Positions 8,264-17,956 of a DNA stretch of 60,012 bases are shown piece after piece. Position 1 is the stretch's first letter, and every line of letters begins with the position of its first letter. Made by a program: the position numbers and the translations under genes. The notes beneath the pieces are model-generated. The model ran no database searches. It was not told where the DNA came from and saw only the letters and a program-made list of their open reading frames with translations. The DNA comes from an uncultured Actinomyces sp. (GTDB lineage: Bacteria > Actinomycetota > Actinomycetes > Actinomycetales > Actinomycetaceae): positions 1-60,012 of the forward strand of contig CALISI010000009.1 in assembly GCA_938041695.1 (NCBI GenBank), given 5' to 3'.

Positions 8264-10207
8264 GTGGAAGAAGGCGAGGAACTGGGCGGCTACAGGCTGA
8301 TCCGCAGGCTCGGAACGGGCGGCGCGGGTACGGTGTGGCTGGCCGAAGATGGGGGCGGCATGCGTGTCGCCCTCAAAGCCATGCATCCCGCGATGGCAGC
8401 TTCGGAGGCGTCGCGTGCGCGCCTTGAGCGCGAGACGCGCACCGTGAACTCCGTGCGCTCCCCCTTCGTCGCGCACATCGTCGATGCGGAGACCGAGGCG
8501 ACGCAGCCCTTTGTGGTCTCCGAATACGTCGAGGGGCCCACGCTCGCGGAAATCCTCGTCTCGGGGCCAATCCCGCTGCGCGGCGTCGCGGCCCTGTCCT
8601 ACCACCTGGCCTCCACAATCGCGGCGGTCCATCACGCCAACATCATCCACCGCGACATCAAACCCTCCAACATCATCTGTTCGCCGCGCGGCCCCGTCCT
8701 CATCGACTTCGGTATCGCGATGGCGACCTCCGATCAGCACCTGACCAGCACCGGCCTCGTGTCCGGGACCGCCGGATACACCGCGCCGGAACTGCTGCAG
8801 GGCTGCGGTGCTACGAAGGAATCGGACTGGTGGGCCTGGTGTGCGACGCTGCTGTCCTGCGCGACCGGACGCCCGCCGTTCGGCAAAGGCGACGTGTCGG
8901 CCACGATGCTGCGCGTTCTCGAGGGGGACCCTGACCTCGCCGGATTGCATCCCATGGTCGCAGACGCGCTCGCGGGCGGGCTTTCACCCGATCCGGATGA
9001 GCGCCCGTCGCCCTCCCTGATCGTCGCCGACCTCATGAGCGCCGTCGGCTGGGCACCCGGAGAGCTCGACTACGTGACCGTCAACTGGGCGCAGCTCCTC
9101 GACACCGGCATGCGCACGCAGATGGTCAGCTCCGACCCGCAGGAGATCGCCGCGCCTCCCGAGTGGGAGGACGCGGGGCAGCGGCCGGGTGCCTCGGGCG
9201 CGCGGGCCGTCTCTTATCCGCAGCACCCGCGCCGCGCCGCCTCCGAATTCACCGCGGCAAATGACCACACCGACGTCGTGGACACCGCGTCCGTCGCCGA
9301 GGGATACGGTGACTGGGAAGATGATACCGATGAGGTCGCCTGGCACGATGATGCGACCGACACATGGCAGGTCGTCGACGACGCGGATCCTACTGAGGTG
9401 ATGGCCCCCTGTCCTCAGCCCGCCTACCAGGGGATGCAGGGCGGCTATGCGGATCCGCGGGGTGGTGGCACCGGTCCCGGCGTGGCGCCTGAATACGGCC
9501 AACAGCCTTCGCCTCAAGCGGCCTTCGCGTCCTCGCCGATGGGGGTGGGACAGCAGTGGGGCCCCAATCAAGCCGCGGTCCGCGCGCAGGGCGAATCGGC
9601 CTCGTCCCCGGCAAAGAAGAGCGCCTGGATCTCCAGCGCTGCACTCCTCGCGCTCCTGGCTGCGTTGCCCTTCCTGCTCGGCATGAGCGGCACCCTCATC
9701 GTCGGCATTGCACTGACCGCCTTCGGCCTGGTCGGCGCCATGAGTCGGTGGGTTGAGAGGCGCCGCATCCTGCGCGGCCCCAAGGCGTCGGACGGTGCGG
9801 CTGTCATCGCCATGTCCCCGATCCTGCTCGTGCGCTCGATTCTCACCACGGCCCTCGGCCTCGTCGTAGGAGGGCTCGTTCCCTACGCGATCTGGGCCTT
9901 CGTGTCCTACGCGCATGAGGAACGCGTTCTGTGGTCCTGGCCGGTCGACATCGCCACGGCCACCGGCCTTGACCGCGACGATTACTGGCTTGGCGACCCG
10001 CGGGGGACGATTATCGTGTGGGCGCTCGCGAGCGTCACTCTCCTGGCGGCGTGGCTGATGCCGTTTGCCGCGGATCTGCGCGTCGGAATGGCGACATCGC
10101 TGCGCGTCATCGTGCGTCCTGCCTGGGGGCGGGCTCTCCTCGCGGTAGGCTGTGGAGGGTTCCTTGCAGGTGCGTGGCTGATCGTCACGGGTGGGCTGAC
10201 GCACTAA
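8264..10207 (+). CDS. Membrane Ser/Thr protein kinase (PknB type, atypical tail)
   Basis: A 647-residue eukaryotic-like Ser/Thr kinase. The kinase domain (about 1-270) has the glycine loop LGTGGAGTVW, the ATP-binding lysine K38, HRDIKPSN (H129-D131), DFG at 148-150 and APE at 174-176, so it should be active. A variable acidic and Pro/Gln-rich linker (about 300-450) leads to a C-terminal region with roughly four hydrophobic segments (starting near 455). There are no extracellular PASTA repeats, so it is not a canonical PknB. It starts with GTG at 8264. It is followed 59 bp later by a membrane-anchored thioredoxin-like gene on the same strand. The targets are unknown. Confidence 0.9.
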   Translation: MEEGEELGGYRLIRRLGTGGAGTVWLAEDGGGMRVALKAMHPAMAASEASRARLERETRTVNSVRSPFVAHIVDAETEATQPFVVSEYVEGPTLAEILVSGPIPLRGVAALSYHLASTIAAVHHANIIHRDIKPSNIICSPRGPVLIDFGIAMATSDQHLTSTGLVSGTAGYTAPELLQGCGATKESDWWAWCATLLSCATGRPPFGKGDVSATMLRVLEGDPDLAGLHPMVADALAGGLSPDPDERPSPSLIVADLMSAVGWAPGELDYVTVNWAQLLDTGMRTQMVSSDPQEIAAPPEWEDAGQRPGASGARAVSYPQHPRRAASEFTAANDHTDVVDTASVAEGYGDWEDDTDEVAWHDDATDTWQVVDDADPTEVMAPCPQPAYQGMQGGYADPRGGGTGPGVAPEYGQQPSPQAAFASSPMGVGQQWGPNQAAVRAQGESASSPAKKSAWISSAALLALLAALPFLLGMSGTLIVGIALTAFGLVGAMSRWVERRRILRGPKASDGAAVIAMSPILLVRSILTTALGLVVGGLVPYAIWAFVSYAHEERVLWSWPVDIATATGLDRDDYWLGDPRGTIIVWALASVTLLAAWLMPFAADLRVGMATSLRVIVRPAWGRALLAVGCGGFLAGAWLIVTGGLTH

Positions 10208-10266
10208 GCGCGGAAAGACCGCGCCCGATACTATTGCAACATTCAACTACTTTGGAGGGTGAGTTC

Positions 10267-11199
10267 ATGGCTCAGAAGAAGAAGCCGGCCGTCGACCCCG
10301 TACGCGCCAAAGCCGCGCAGATGCGCCAGGCGCAGGAGCGCGCCGACCGCCGCACCCGCATCATCGTCATCTCCGTCGTCGCGGTCATCGTCCTCGTGGT
10401 TGTCGCAGCCGTCGGCGGCGTCATCTGGAAACAGCAGGCGCAGGTCAACGCCGCACACAACGTCGACGCATCCCAGGTCCTCGGCGCCTACGCCGACGGA
10501 CGCCCGATCATCGTTAACGCGAACGGCGTCGTCGCCGAAGCCGACCCGAACCTGCCCACCCTCACTGAATACTTCGACTACTCCTGCCACGCGTGCGCCG
10601 ACCTCGACGTGTACATGGGTGCCGACCTCACCAACTGGGCGGCCCAGGGACACTACAACATCGAGATCCAGCCCGTCATCACCGTCAACATGGACTACCT
10701 GAAGCCCGCTGCCAGCGCCTCCCTGGTCGTCGCGCAGAAGGCACCCGACAAGTGGGTGGACTTCCACCACGCCCTCCTCGCCTACTTCCGCAGCCAGTTC
10801 CAGGCCTCCAACGGCACCGTCGTCCAGAACCTCGACGCCTCCTGGAAGCAGGTCAAGGTCATCGCCGCCGAGGTGGGCGTCCCCTCCGACGTCATCGACA
10901 CCTTCCCCGTGAACGCGGTTGACGACTACCTCAAGGCCTCGACCACCGCCTGGCAGAACGCCGGATACAGCGGCCGCAACGGAAGCCTCGGCACCCCCGA
11001 ACTCGTCAAGGATCACTCCACGGTGATCCCGCTCGGCAGCCAGCTTCCCGCGCTGCGCCAGACCATCGCCCAGGAATACGGCATCACCGATTCCGCCACC
11101 CAGGGCACCGATTCAACCACGGTCCCCGAGGCCACCGAACCCTCCCAGAGCGGGACTGGCGACACCCAGAGATCCGAGACAACCAACAGCTCCAACTGA
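10267..11199 (+). CDS. DsbA/thioredoxin-like membrane-anchored protein
   Basis: A 310-residue protein with a basic N-terminus, a single membrane helix (about 31-54) and an extracytoplasmic thioredoxin-fold domain (PF13462-like). The active-site motif is CHAC at 107-110, preceded by EYFDYS as in DsbA-like proteins of mycobacteria and corynebacteria. Its likely role is thiol oxidation or isomerisation of exported proteins. The Ser/Thr/Gln-rich tail (about 278-310) is low complexity. The ATG at 10267 follows TTTGGAGGG; longer upstream frames overlap the kinase gene and are rejected. A hairpin at 11213 ends the unit. Confidence 0.9.
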   Translation: MAQKKKPAVDPVRAKAAQMRQAQERADRRTRIIVISVVAVIVLVVVAAVGGVIWKQQAQVNAAHNVDASQVLGAYADGRPIIVNANGVVAEADPNLPTLTEYFDYSCHACADLDVYMGADLTNWAAQGHYNIEIQPVITVNMDYLKPAASASLVVAQKAPDKWVDFHHALLAYFRSQFQASNGTVVQNLDASWKQVKVIAAEVGVPSDVIDTFPVNAVDDYLKASTTAWQNAGYSGRNGSLGTPELVKDHSTVIPLGSQLPALRQTIAQEYGITDSATQGTDSTTVPEATEPSQSGTGDTQRSETTNSSN

Positions 11200-11212
11200 G
11201 CCTGTCAGCACC

Positions 11213-11247
11213 GTGGGGGTGGGACCGCCAGGCGGTCCCACCCCCAC
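11213..11247 (+). terminator. Strong hairpin after the DsbA-like gene
   Basis: Seventeen-base perfect arms starting GTGGGGGTGGGACCGCC with a single-base spacer at 11230. Confidence 0.8.
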
Positions 11248-11336
11248 AGTCATCGCTGCGTCGCATCCATGCGACCGGCCACGGACCGTCGCCCGCGCGC
11301 GCCGAAGCCCCCACCTGTGGCACACTAGTGTCCGCC

Positions 11337-11412
11337 GCCGGCTTAGCTCAGTTGGTAGAGCAGCTGTCTTGTAAACAGCAGGTCATCGGTTCGAGTCCGA
11401 TAGCCGGCTCCA
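11337..11412 (+). tRNA. tRNA-Thr (TGT)
   Basis: A cloverleaf reads from GCCGGCT, with D-arm TAGCTCAGTTGGTAGAGC, anticodon loop CTTGTAA (anticodon TGT), T-arm TCGGTTCGAGTCCGA and the closing acceptor AGCCGGC. The 3' CCA is encoded (11410-11412). Confidence 0.97.
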
Positions 11413-11482
11413 CGGAGTCCCTCACCGCGGCACCGCAGCCGCACCCCACCGTCGCCCGATCAAGCGAGGTGCCCCGGCCTCG

Positions 11483-12193
11483 TCAATGAGAGGCGACCAG
11501 CGACCAATCCACGCCGGACGTCCCCTGTGCTTCCAGCAGCTCATTCGCCCGCGAAAACGGCCGCGAGCCGAAAAATCCCCGATATGCCGACAGCGGCGAC
11601 GGGTGTGCCGACGCGATAATCGGCGTCTCGCCGAGGCGCGGCGTGAGCGACTGCGCGTCCTTGCCCCACAGGATCGCCACGAGGGGAGTGCGTGAACCAT
11701 CCGCGTTCCTGCGGGCCACCAGCGCGTCGATCGCGCGCTGCGTGACCTCCTCCCAGCCCCGGCCCCGGTGCGATGCCGGAGCGCCCGGACGCACCGTCAA
11801 CACGCGGTTGAGCAGACACACGCCCTGCTCGCACCACGGCGTCAAATCCCCCGACGTCGGAGCGGGAACGCCCATGTCCTCGCTCAGCTCACGGAAAATG
11901 TTGATCAACGACTTGGGCAGCGCCACCCCCGGGCGCACTGAAAACGACAAACCCATCGCATGGCCAGGCGTCGGGTACGGATCCTGCCCGACGATCAGGA
12001 CCTTCACCTTGTCGAACGGGTACGTAAACGCCCGCAGCACATCCGTGCCAGCAGGCAGGTAGCCACGCCCCTCCTCGACCTCGGCCGCCAGCATCGCGCC
12101 CAACTCGTGGACGCGCCCCTCCACAGGGGCGAGCGCCCGAGCCCAACCCGGATCAATCAATTCAGCCAGCGGACGGGGATTGTGTTCATTCAT
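11483..12193 (-). CDS. ung: Uracil-DNA glycosylase, family 1
   Basis: A 236-residue family 1 uracil-DNA glycosylase that removes uracil from DNA at the first step of base excision repair. The catalytic water-activating motif GQDPYP is at 69-74 (Asp71), and the DNA-intercalating motif HPSPLS is at 197-202 (His197). SINIFRE-like and LLNRVLTVRPG segments also match. Its length is normal for the family. It is transcribed toward the tRNA-Thr gene, and its ATG at 12193 lies 86 bp from a divergent LytR_C gene, so the two probably share a promoter region. Confidence 0.96.
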   Translation of the reverse strand: MNEHNPRPLAELIDPGWARALAPVEGRVHELGAMLAAEVEEGRGYLPAGTDVLRAFTYPFDKVKVLIVGQDPYPTPGHAMGLSFSVRPGVALPKSLINIFRELSEDMGVPAPTSGDLTPWCEQGVCLLNRVLTVRPGAPASHRGRGWEEVTQRAIDALVARRNADGSRTPLVAILWGKDAQSLTPRLGETPIIASAHPSPLSAYRGFFGSRPFSRANELLEAQGTSGVDWSLVASH

Positions 12194-12279
12194 AGCATCA
12201 GCCTAATGCCGCACAAGCCACGCCACATTCCCCGCGCGCCACTTGCGCCGCACTCCCTCTTATCCGATAGTCTGAACGC

Positions 12280-12852
12280 GTGAGTTCTCAGTACCCCAGG
12301 GATGAATTTGACCGCGCCGGCGAAGATATGCCCGTCGGCATGCACCGCCCCAAGCCGTCCAAGTGGAAGAACGTGTGGCCTTTCCTGGCCATCCTCGTGA
12401 TCGTTCCGGCCCTCGGATGGGCAGCGGCAACCGCCCTGTCGCGCCAACAGACCACGACGCCGGCCACGACCACGCCGACCGTTGCCGCGACGACGCCCAG
12501 CGCGTCCGCGAGCCCCAGCGCCGCGCCCACGGTCGAGGCCACCCCTTCTGCCGAGCCCACGCCCTCCCCGGCGGCTACCTCAGAGCCTGACCACGGCGCC
12601 GTCATTCAGGTCCTCAACGGCACCGGCACTCAGGGGTACGCCAGCCAGCAGGCCCAGATCCTGAACCAGGCCGGATACGCGGGGACCAGCGCCGCGAACG
12701 CCGACGGCTGGACCACTCAGACATCTACCGTCTTCTACGAGGATCCCCGGATGGAAGGCACCGCCAAGGACATCGCCTCGAAGCTCGGCATCTCGAACGT
12801 GCGCCAGGAAAGCGGTCTCGGTGATCCTGATATTGTCGTGATTCTTCGATGA
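12280..12852 (+). CDS. LytR_C domain membrane protein
   Basis: A 190-residue protein starting with GTG at 12280. Residues 1-31 are cytosolic and basic, 32-52 form one membrane helix, about 55-103 are a Thr/Pro/Ala/Ser-rich linker suited to crossing the cell wall, and 106-190 match the LytR_C domain (VIQVLNGTGTQGYASQQAQ opening and DIVVILR ending). This domain is found at the C-terminus of LytR-CpsA-Psr wall ligases and as stand-alone anchored proteins in actinobacteria; here the catalytic LCP domain is absent. The role is probably in cell-wall assembly, but it is not defined. Confidence 0.88.
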   Translation: MSSQYPRDEFDRAGEDMPVGMHRPKPSKWKNVWPFLAILVIVPALGWAAATALSRQQTTTPATTTPTVAATTPSASASPSAAPTVEATPSAEPTPSPAATSEPDHGAVIQVLNGTGTQGYASQQAQILNQAGYAGTSAANADGWTTQTSTVFYEDPRMEGTAKDIASKLGISNVRQESGLGDPDIVVILR

Positions 12853-12867
12853 TCCTCTGATACTGGG

Positions 12868-13130
12868 TTGAGCCGCCCGGCCCCCGCGGGGCCGGGCGGC
12901 TTTGCTGTGTGTGGTGCCGGGCTGCTTGGTGTGCTCGTGGGCGGCGGCCCGCCCGCGGCGTTGCTAGTGGCACCGCTGGTGTTCTGGGCGCCGTCGGGCC
13001 CGGCCGCCCGCGAGATCGCCACACGCGAGCTTCGCTCGGAGTGGTCGATCTCGAGGCCCGCGCAGGCCCTCCGGACCCTCCGGCGCCCTCCACACCGGCG
13101 GCGCCTGTGTCGCTTGGACTAGCCCGACCA
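12868..13130 (+). repeat. Long intergenic repeat, copy B (with terminator)
   Basis: Counterpart of 331-598. It starts with the same terminator hairpin and then carries GTGTGTGG, GTGGGCGGCG, CGCGAGCTTCGCTCGG and GCAGGCCCT tracts in the same order. It leads directly into two 103-bp palindromic elements separated by further GC-rich repeat DNA. Confidence 0.6.
12872..12900 (+). terminator. Hairpin after the LytR_C gene
   Basis: Perfect 13-base arms GCCGCCCGGCCCC / GGGGCCGGGCGGC with loop CGC. The arms are identical to those of the fbaA terminator. Confidence 0.85.
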
Positions 13131-13200
13131 GGCCCCGCCGCCCACGGGCGCCGCAGCCAGGCCCGGCGCGTTGCCTCACGGGCTGCTCTCCCATCAATTT

Positions 13201-13303
13201 CGCACGTAATTCCCCTGCGAGTACTTCAAACATTGAATTCATGTCGTTGGGATTGCAACGTTTTCGGGCTATCTCCACAAGTGACCGTGGGAAATTATGT
13301 GCG
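13201..13303 (+). repeat. 103-bp palindromic element, copy 2
   Basis: Starts CGCACGTAATT and ends AATTATGTGCG (one change from the mirror sequence). The centre contains GTTGGGATTGCAACG. The same 103-bp length as the other copies. Confidence 0.9.
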
Positions 13304-13462
13304 AAATGTGTCTGGGGCGGGCGCGTCGATTCGTTGTCCGGCCAGGCCCCGCCGCCGCTCACAGGCACCGCAGCCAGGCCCTCCAGACCCTCCGGTGCCC
13401 TCCATATCGGCGGCACCTGGCCTGCTGTGCGTAGCACCGTCTTGCCCGCCGCTCAACAAATT
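13304..13462 (+). repeat. GC-rich spacer module between palindromic elements
   Basis: A CCAGGCCCCGCCGCC tract followed by a GCAGCCAGGCCCTCC tract and CTCCGGTGCCCTCC. Related wording occurs before copy 2 (13065-13175) and after copy 3 (13570-13665), so palindromic elements and GC-rich modules alternate. Confidence 0.5.
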
Positions 13463-13565
13463 CACACGTAATTCCCCTGGGGTTACTTCAAACCGTGAAT
13501 TGACGTCGTTGCAATTGCAACGTTTGTAGCCGATCCTCAAAAGTGACCGTTGGAAATTATGTGCG
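13463..13565 (+). repeat. 103-bp palindromic element, copy 3
   Basis: Ends CACACGTAATT / AATTATGTGCG. Its centre is a perfect 16-bp palindrome, CGTTGCAATTGCAACG (13507-13522), lying exactly on the midpoint of the element. Inner arms TTACTTCAAA and TCAAAAGTGA are also placed symmetrically. Confidence 0.9.
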
Positions 13566-13896
13566 AGTTTTGCCTGGCTTGCCGCGGCTGCCGCTCATTG
13601 GCACCGTGGCAGGTTTCTCCGGTGCCCGCCCGTGCCCTCCGGTCCCTCCGGCGCCCTCCACGGTTGCGTGGCTGCCAAGGAGCCGCGTTTTCGCTTGTTG
13701 ATCGGTGGTATTGCACTACTTAGGGAGGCATTGCACTGCCTAGTAGCTAGTACATTGCTGGCCTATCTAGTGCATCGCTTCCTCAAGCAGCATATTCCTG
13801 CTCATGCCCACGGGTATGCGGATAGGTTGTTGCTTCATGGATAGGTTATGAGCATGCGGATAGCTTATTTTCCTATCCTGGCCTGGTCTGGTTTTG
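13566..13896. other. GC-rich repeat tail, then low-GC patch; no gene
   Basis: To about 13680 this continues the GC-rich CCCTCCGG-type module. From about 13690 GC drops sharply. ATTGCACTACTTAG (13710) and ATTGCACTGCCTAG (13730) form a 20-bp-period repeat. GGATAG(G/C)TT occurs three times (near 13819, 13839 and 13858) plus once inverted as TCCTATCC (13871). No frame looks coding. Confidence 0.5.
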
Positions 13897-13926
13897 TGGA
13901 CCGGGTGTTTTGAGGGTTGTTGGTTG

Positions 13927-14771
13927 TTATTGGTGGTGTTGTACCCATTGGTGCGCGTATTGGTTGGGCGATAGCCAGCCCAGTGCGCTGTGGGGGTGCT
14001 CTTCATTGTAGCGGTGGGACCAGGCGGCGATCAGGGCGCGCGCGTGGTTGAGATCCTCGAACATGTTGTCCTCCAGGAGTTCATCACGCATGCGGTTATG
14101 TAAGGACTCCACGAGCCCGCCCAGCCAAGGCTGGCCCGGTGGGATGAATGCTTGGAGCGTGTCGTGCTCGCTGGCCCAGCGCCCCATGGCTGCGGCGATG
14201 AATTCGGGCCCGTTATCGGCGCGCAGCACCTGGGGTTCCCCATGGGTTAGGGCAGCCAGGTCAAGCATTTCGATCACGTCGGCGGCTCCCATACGCCGCT
14301 CGACGCGCAAAGCCAGGTGCTGGCGCGTGCACTCATCGATGAGGTGACAGACCCTAAAGACACGCCCCTTCCAATCCGAATCAAACTGGAAATCAATGGC
14401 CCACACCTGCCCCGGGGCACTAGCCGTGACCAGGCGCTGTAGGCGCGGCGCAGTGCGGGGCTTGGGGGTTTGCGCGGGCGCACGCGCAGCCCTTCGGTGC
14501 GCCACAAGCGCCGGAACGTATCACGCCCCACGACAACGCCCTCGCTCTTGGGCCGCGCCCAGGCGCGTTTATAGCCCCAGCGTCGATGCGTGGTGGCACA
14601 ATCGTTCATCCACTGGCGCACAGGCCCATGATCACGCAGCGTTTTCGCCCTGCCCGCCGCGCGGGTGCGGCAATACGCTGACCGGGACAGCCCGGCAACG
14701 CGGCCGTGCAAGGCGCTGAGAAAACCCCTGGCCAACCAGGTGGCTGACAGCTTCGTGCCTGCGCGCCGGGC
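13927..14771 (-). pseudogene. IS3-family transposase orfB, frameshifted
   Basis: The DDE integrase-core half is readable: WAIDFQFDSDWKGR (first D), LRADNGPEF (second D) and GGLVESLHNRMRDELL (E), ending at 13927. The N-terminal half (GLSRSAYC through RRWGYKRAW to RLWRTEGLRVRPRK) is in a different frame; the shift lies in the G-run near 14464-14470. A second shift near 14710 separates the extreme N-terminus (SPARRHEAVSHLV). Catalytic residues survive but no single frame encodes the protein. Confidence 0.88.
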
Positions 14772-15059
14772 TTAGAAGTTTCCCTCTGCCAGCTCTCGCA
14801 ACGCTGCCTTTTCTAGCTCTGCTTGGCCCAGCAACTGTTTGAGGCGCGCGTTTTGCTCGCGCAACTCACGCAGTTCCTTGGCCTCACGACGATTCACTGA
14901 CCCATAACGCTAGCGCCACCGGCACAACGTCGCCTCACTGATACCCAGCACGCGGCAGGCCTGGGCCGTACTCATGCCCTCACCTCGCAACGCCTCGGCC
15001 TTCTCCAGCTTCACGACAATCTGCTCAGGCGTGTGCTTCGAGAACTTCCTCATAGTCAT
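14772..15059 (-). pseudogene. IS3-family orfA with nonsense codon
   Basis: A 95-codon orfA: MTMRKFSKHTPEQIVVKLEK opening, a helix-turn-helix (MSTAQACRVLGISEATLCRW), then a leucine-zipper-like stretch (KELRELREQNARLKQLLGQ) that would mediate multimerisation. A TAG at 14910-14912 interrupts the frame right after CRWR, where related orfA proteins have a Gln or Lys. Confidence 0.85.
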
Positions 15060-15122
15060 CCACCCTGCCCGGCCACAAGCAGCCAGGACTACTCAGAACA
15101 ACCCTCTCAAAACAAACGGTCC

Positions 15123-15561
15123 GAAAAACCCAGACCCCTCCATCCCTGTTTGGTGTAGGCGTCGCCCAAGCGGGAAAAACTCTCCCAGCACATGCAAAAC
15201 ACGCCAAAAACGGTGTTTTTGCGCCAGCAGGGCGAGTTTTGTCACGGAAATGCCTCTGAGGGGGCCGCGCTGGGCGAATTTTGTCACGGTGTTGGCGAGG
15301 GGGACCTACGGGTGAGGTTTGGGCCTAATCGCGACTGGTTATAGCTCAATCGGTTTTGTTGGGGGGACCGACGGGTGAAGTCCGGGCCGCCGCACACGCG
15401 CAGCGAACCCCTTGCCCGCTGAGTGTGAGCGCTGCGCATGGGTGGGAGTGCTGTGCGCGACCAGCCGCGGCCTCGTCGTCGCGCGTTACGCCCTGAGCGC
15501 ATCCGACTCAAGCTCCGCAACCTCGCCTTGCACTCTGGGGTAGTGAGTGCCAAAATCGTAG
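15123..15561. other. Region between IS and groEL: paired repeats, no gene
   Basis: No coding frame is supported. Two pairs of direct repeats are present: an 18-mer GGGCGAGTTTTGTCACGG at 15230 and 15272 (one change), and a 26-base segment at 15300-15325 and 15363-15388 (GGGGACC.ACGGGTGA.G..). CAAAAAC-GGT-GTTTTTG at 15205-15221 forms a small hairpin. Confidence 0.6.
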
Positions 15562-15588
15562 TTAGCACTCCGACATGGAGAGTGATAA
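15562..15588 (+). promoter_or_regulatory. CIRCE element (HrcA operator) before groEL
   Basis: TTAGCACTC - 9 bp - GAGTGATAA: the standard CIRCE inverted repeat (TTAGCACTC-N9-GAGTGCTAA) with one change in the right arm, 90 bp before the groEL start. It indicates repression by HrcA under non-stress conditions. Confidence 0.93.
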
Positions 15589-15677
15589 GACCACCGGTTC
15601 GATGAGGTCGCCTCACACAAGCGACCGTCCGTCGCGGGCATCGGACCCGATCCGCATCGCGGAAGGACACATTTTCA

Positions 15678-17306
<1,629 letters not shown>

Positions 17307-17328
17307 GCCGCTTAGCGTTAAGCTGATC

Positions 17329-17368
17329 CGCCTGGGGGCGGGGTCCGTGAGGGTCCCGCCCCCAGGCG
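17329..17368 (+). terminator. Hairpin after groEL
   Basis: Arms CGCCTGGGGGCGGG / CCCGCCCCCAGGCG with a 12-base loop. Confidence 0.85.
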
Positions 17369-17441
17369 TCTGTCTACCAGCCCGAGGTGTTGGCGCGAGG
17401 CGTAGGAGCCTCGGCCGGAATTGCTTCTCCGAGCGGACGGC

Positions 17442-17735
17442 TTAGGCTCCTGCGAAGAGCGCGGCGGAGTGTGCCTCCGCATCGGAGTAGGTCGCCGCGG
17501 CCGCCTGTAGTTGCGTGGAGATGCCGTCGAGGGCGTCGTGTGTCTGCGCTTGGACGGCTTGCCACTGGGTGATGGATGCCTGGAAGTTCACCTGAGCGCC
17601 GCCGGTCCACGAGTCCTGCAGCGCTAGTAGTTGGGCCATCATCGTATCGACTTCGCTACGGATGGTGGATGCGGTCGCGCAAGCCTGGGCGGCTGCGGCG
17701 GAAATCTGTTCGGCGTCGACGGCGTATGCGGTCAT
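17442..17735 (-). CDS. WXG100 (ESAT-6-like) family protein
   Basis: A 97-residue protein with the helical-hairpin pattern of WXG100 proteins: Ala/Gln-rich helix, the turn motif W-T-G in LQDSWTGGAQ near the middle, and a second helix (WQAVQAQTHDALDGI). Such proteins are exported as dimers by ESX/type VII secretion systems. The ATG at 17735 is chosen because AAGGAGTG precedes it; the frame further upstream is not needed. No EccC/FtsK-type ATPase or partner WXG gene lies nearby, so it is an orphan here and its secretion system must be elsewhere. Confidence 0.88.
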   Translation of the reverse strand: MTAYAVDAEQISAAAAQACATASTIRSEVDTMMAQLLALQDSWTGGAQVNFQASITQWQAVQAQTHDALDGISTQLQAAAATYSDAEAHSAALFAGA

Positions 17736-17956
17736 GATGTCACTCCTTTGTGGGACCCCGGGTGGGTCCGTCGACATCGACGCTACGCGTGTGGCGACGC
17801 ATTATCGAGGCAGAATCAGAACCCTGTGGATAACTGCCCGCGCCGAAAAGTGCCTGTGGATGGCCCCGATGTGTACCTACGCTGCTGATGGGTGAGTTGC
17901 CAGAGGGCTTGGCTGTGGCGCCCGTGGGCGGTGGTGGGGCCTGCCCTCCGAAAAGT

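Larger units (their letters stand above)
13897..15122 (-). mobile_element. Decayed IS3-family insertion sequence
   Basis: About 1.23 kb with imperfect terminal inverted repeats: the left end TGGACCGGGTGTTTTGAGGG matches the right end read in reverse, GGACCGTTTGTTTTGAGAGG. Inside are an orfA with a premature stop and an orfB broken by frameshifts, so the element cannot transpose itself. No clear target duplication is visible. It lies between the palindromic-repeat cluster and groEL. Confidence 0.85.

Noticed and set aside
12909..13529. Several 75-206-residue open frames across the repeat cluster
   Set aside because: They run through palindromic elements and GC-rich repeats, have no ribosome-binding sites and no protein-like pattern.
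13201..13565. Integron attC sites or a CRISPR array
   Set aside because: Only two copies are adjacent, spacers are themselves repetitive, there is no integrase or Cas gene, and attC R-box core sites are absent.
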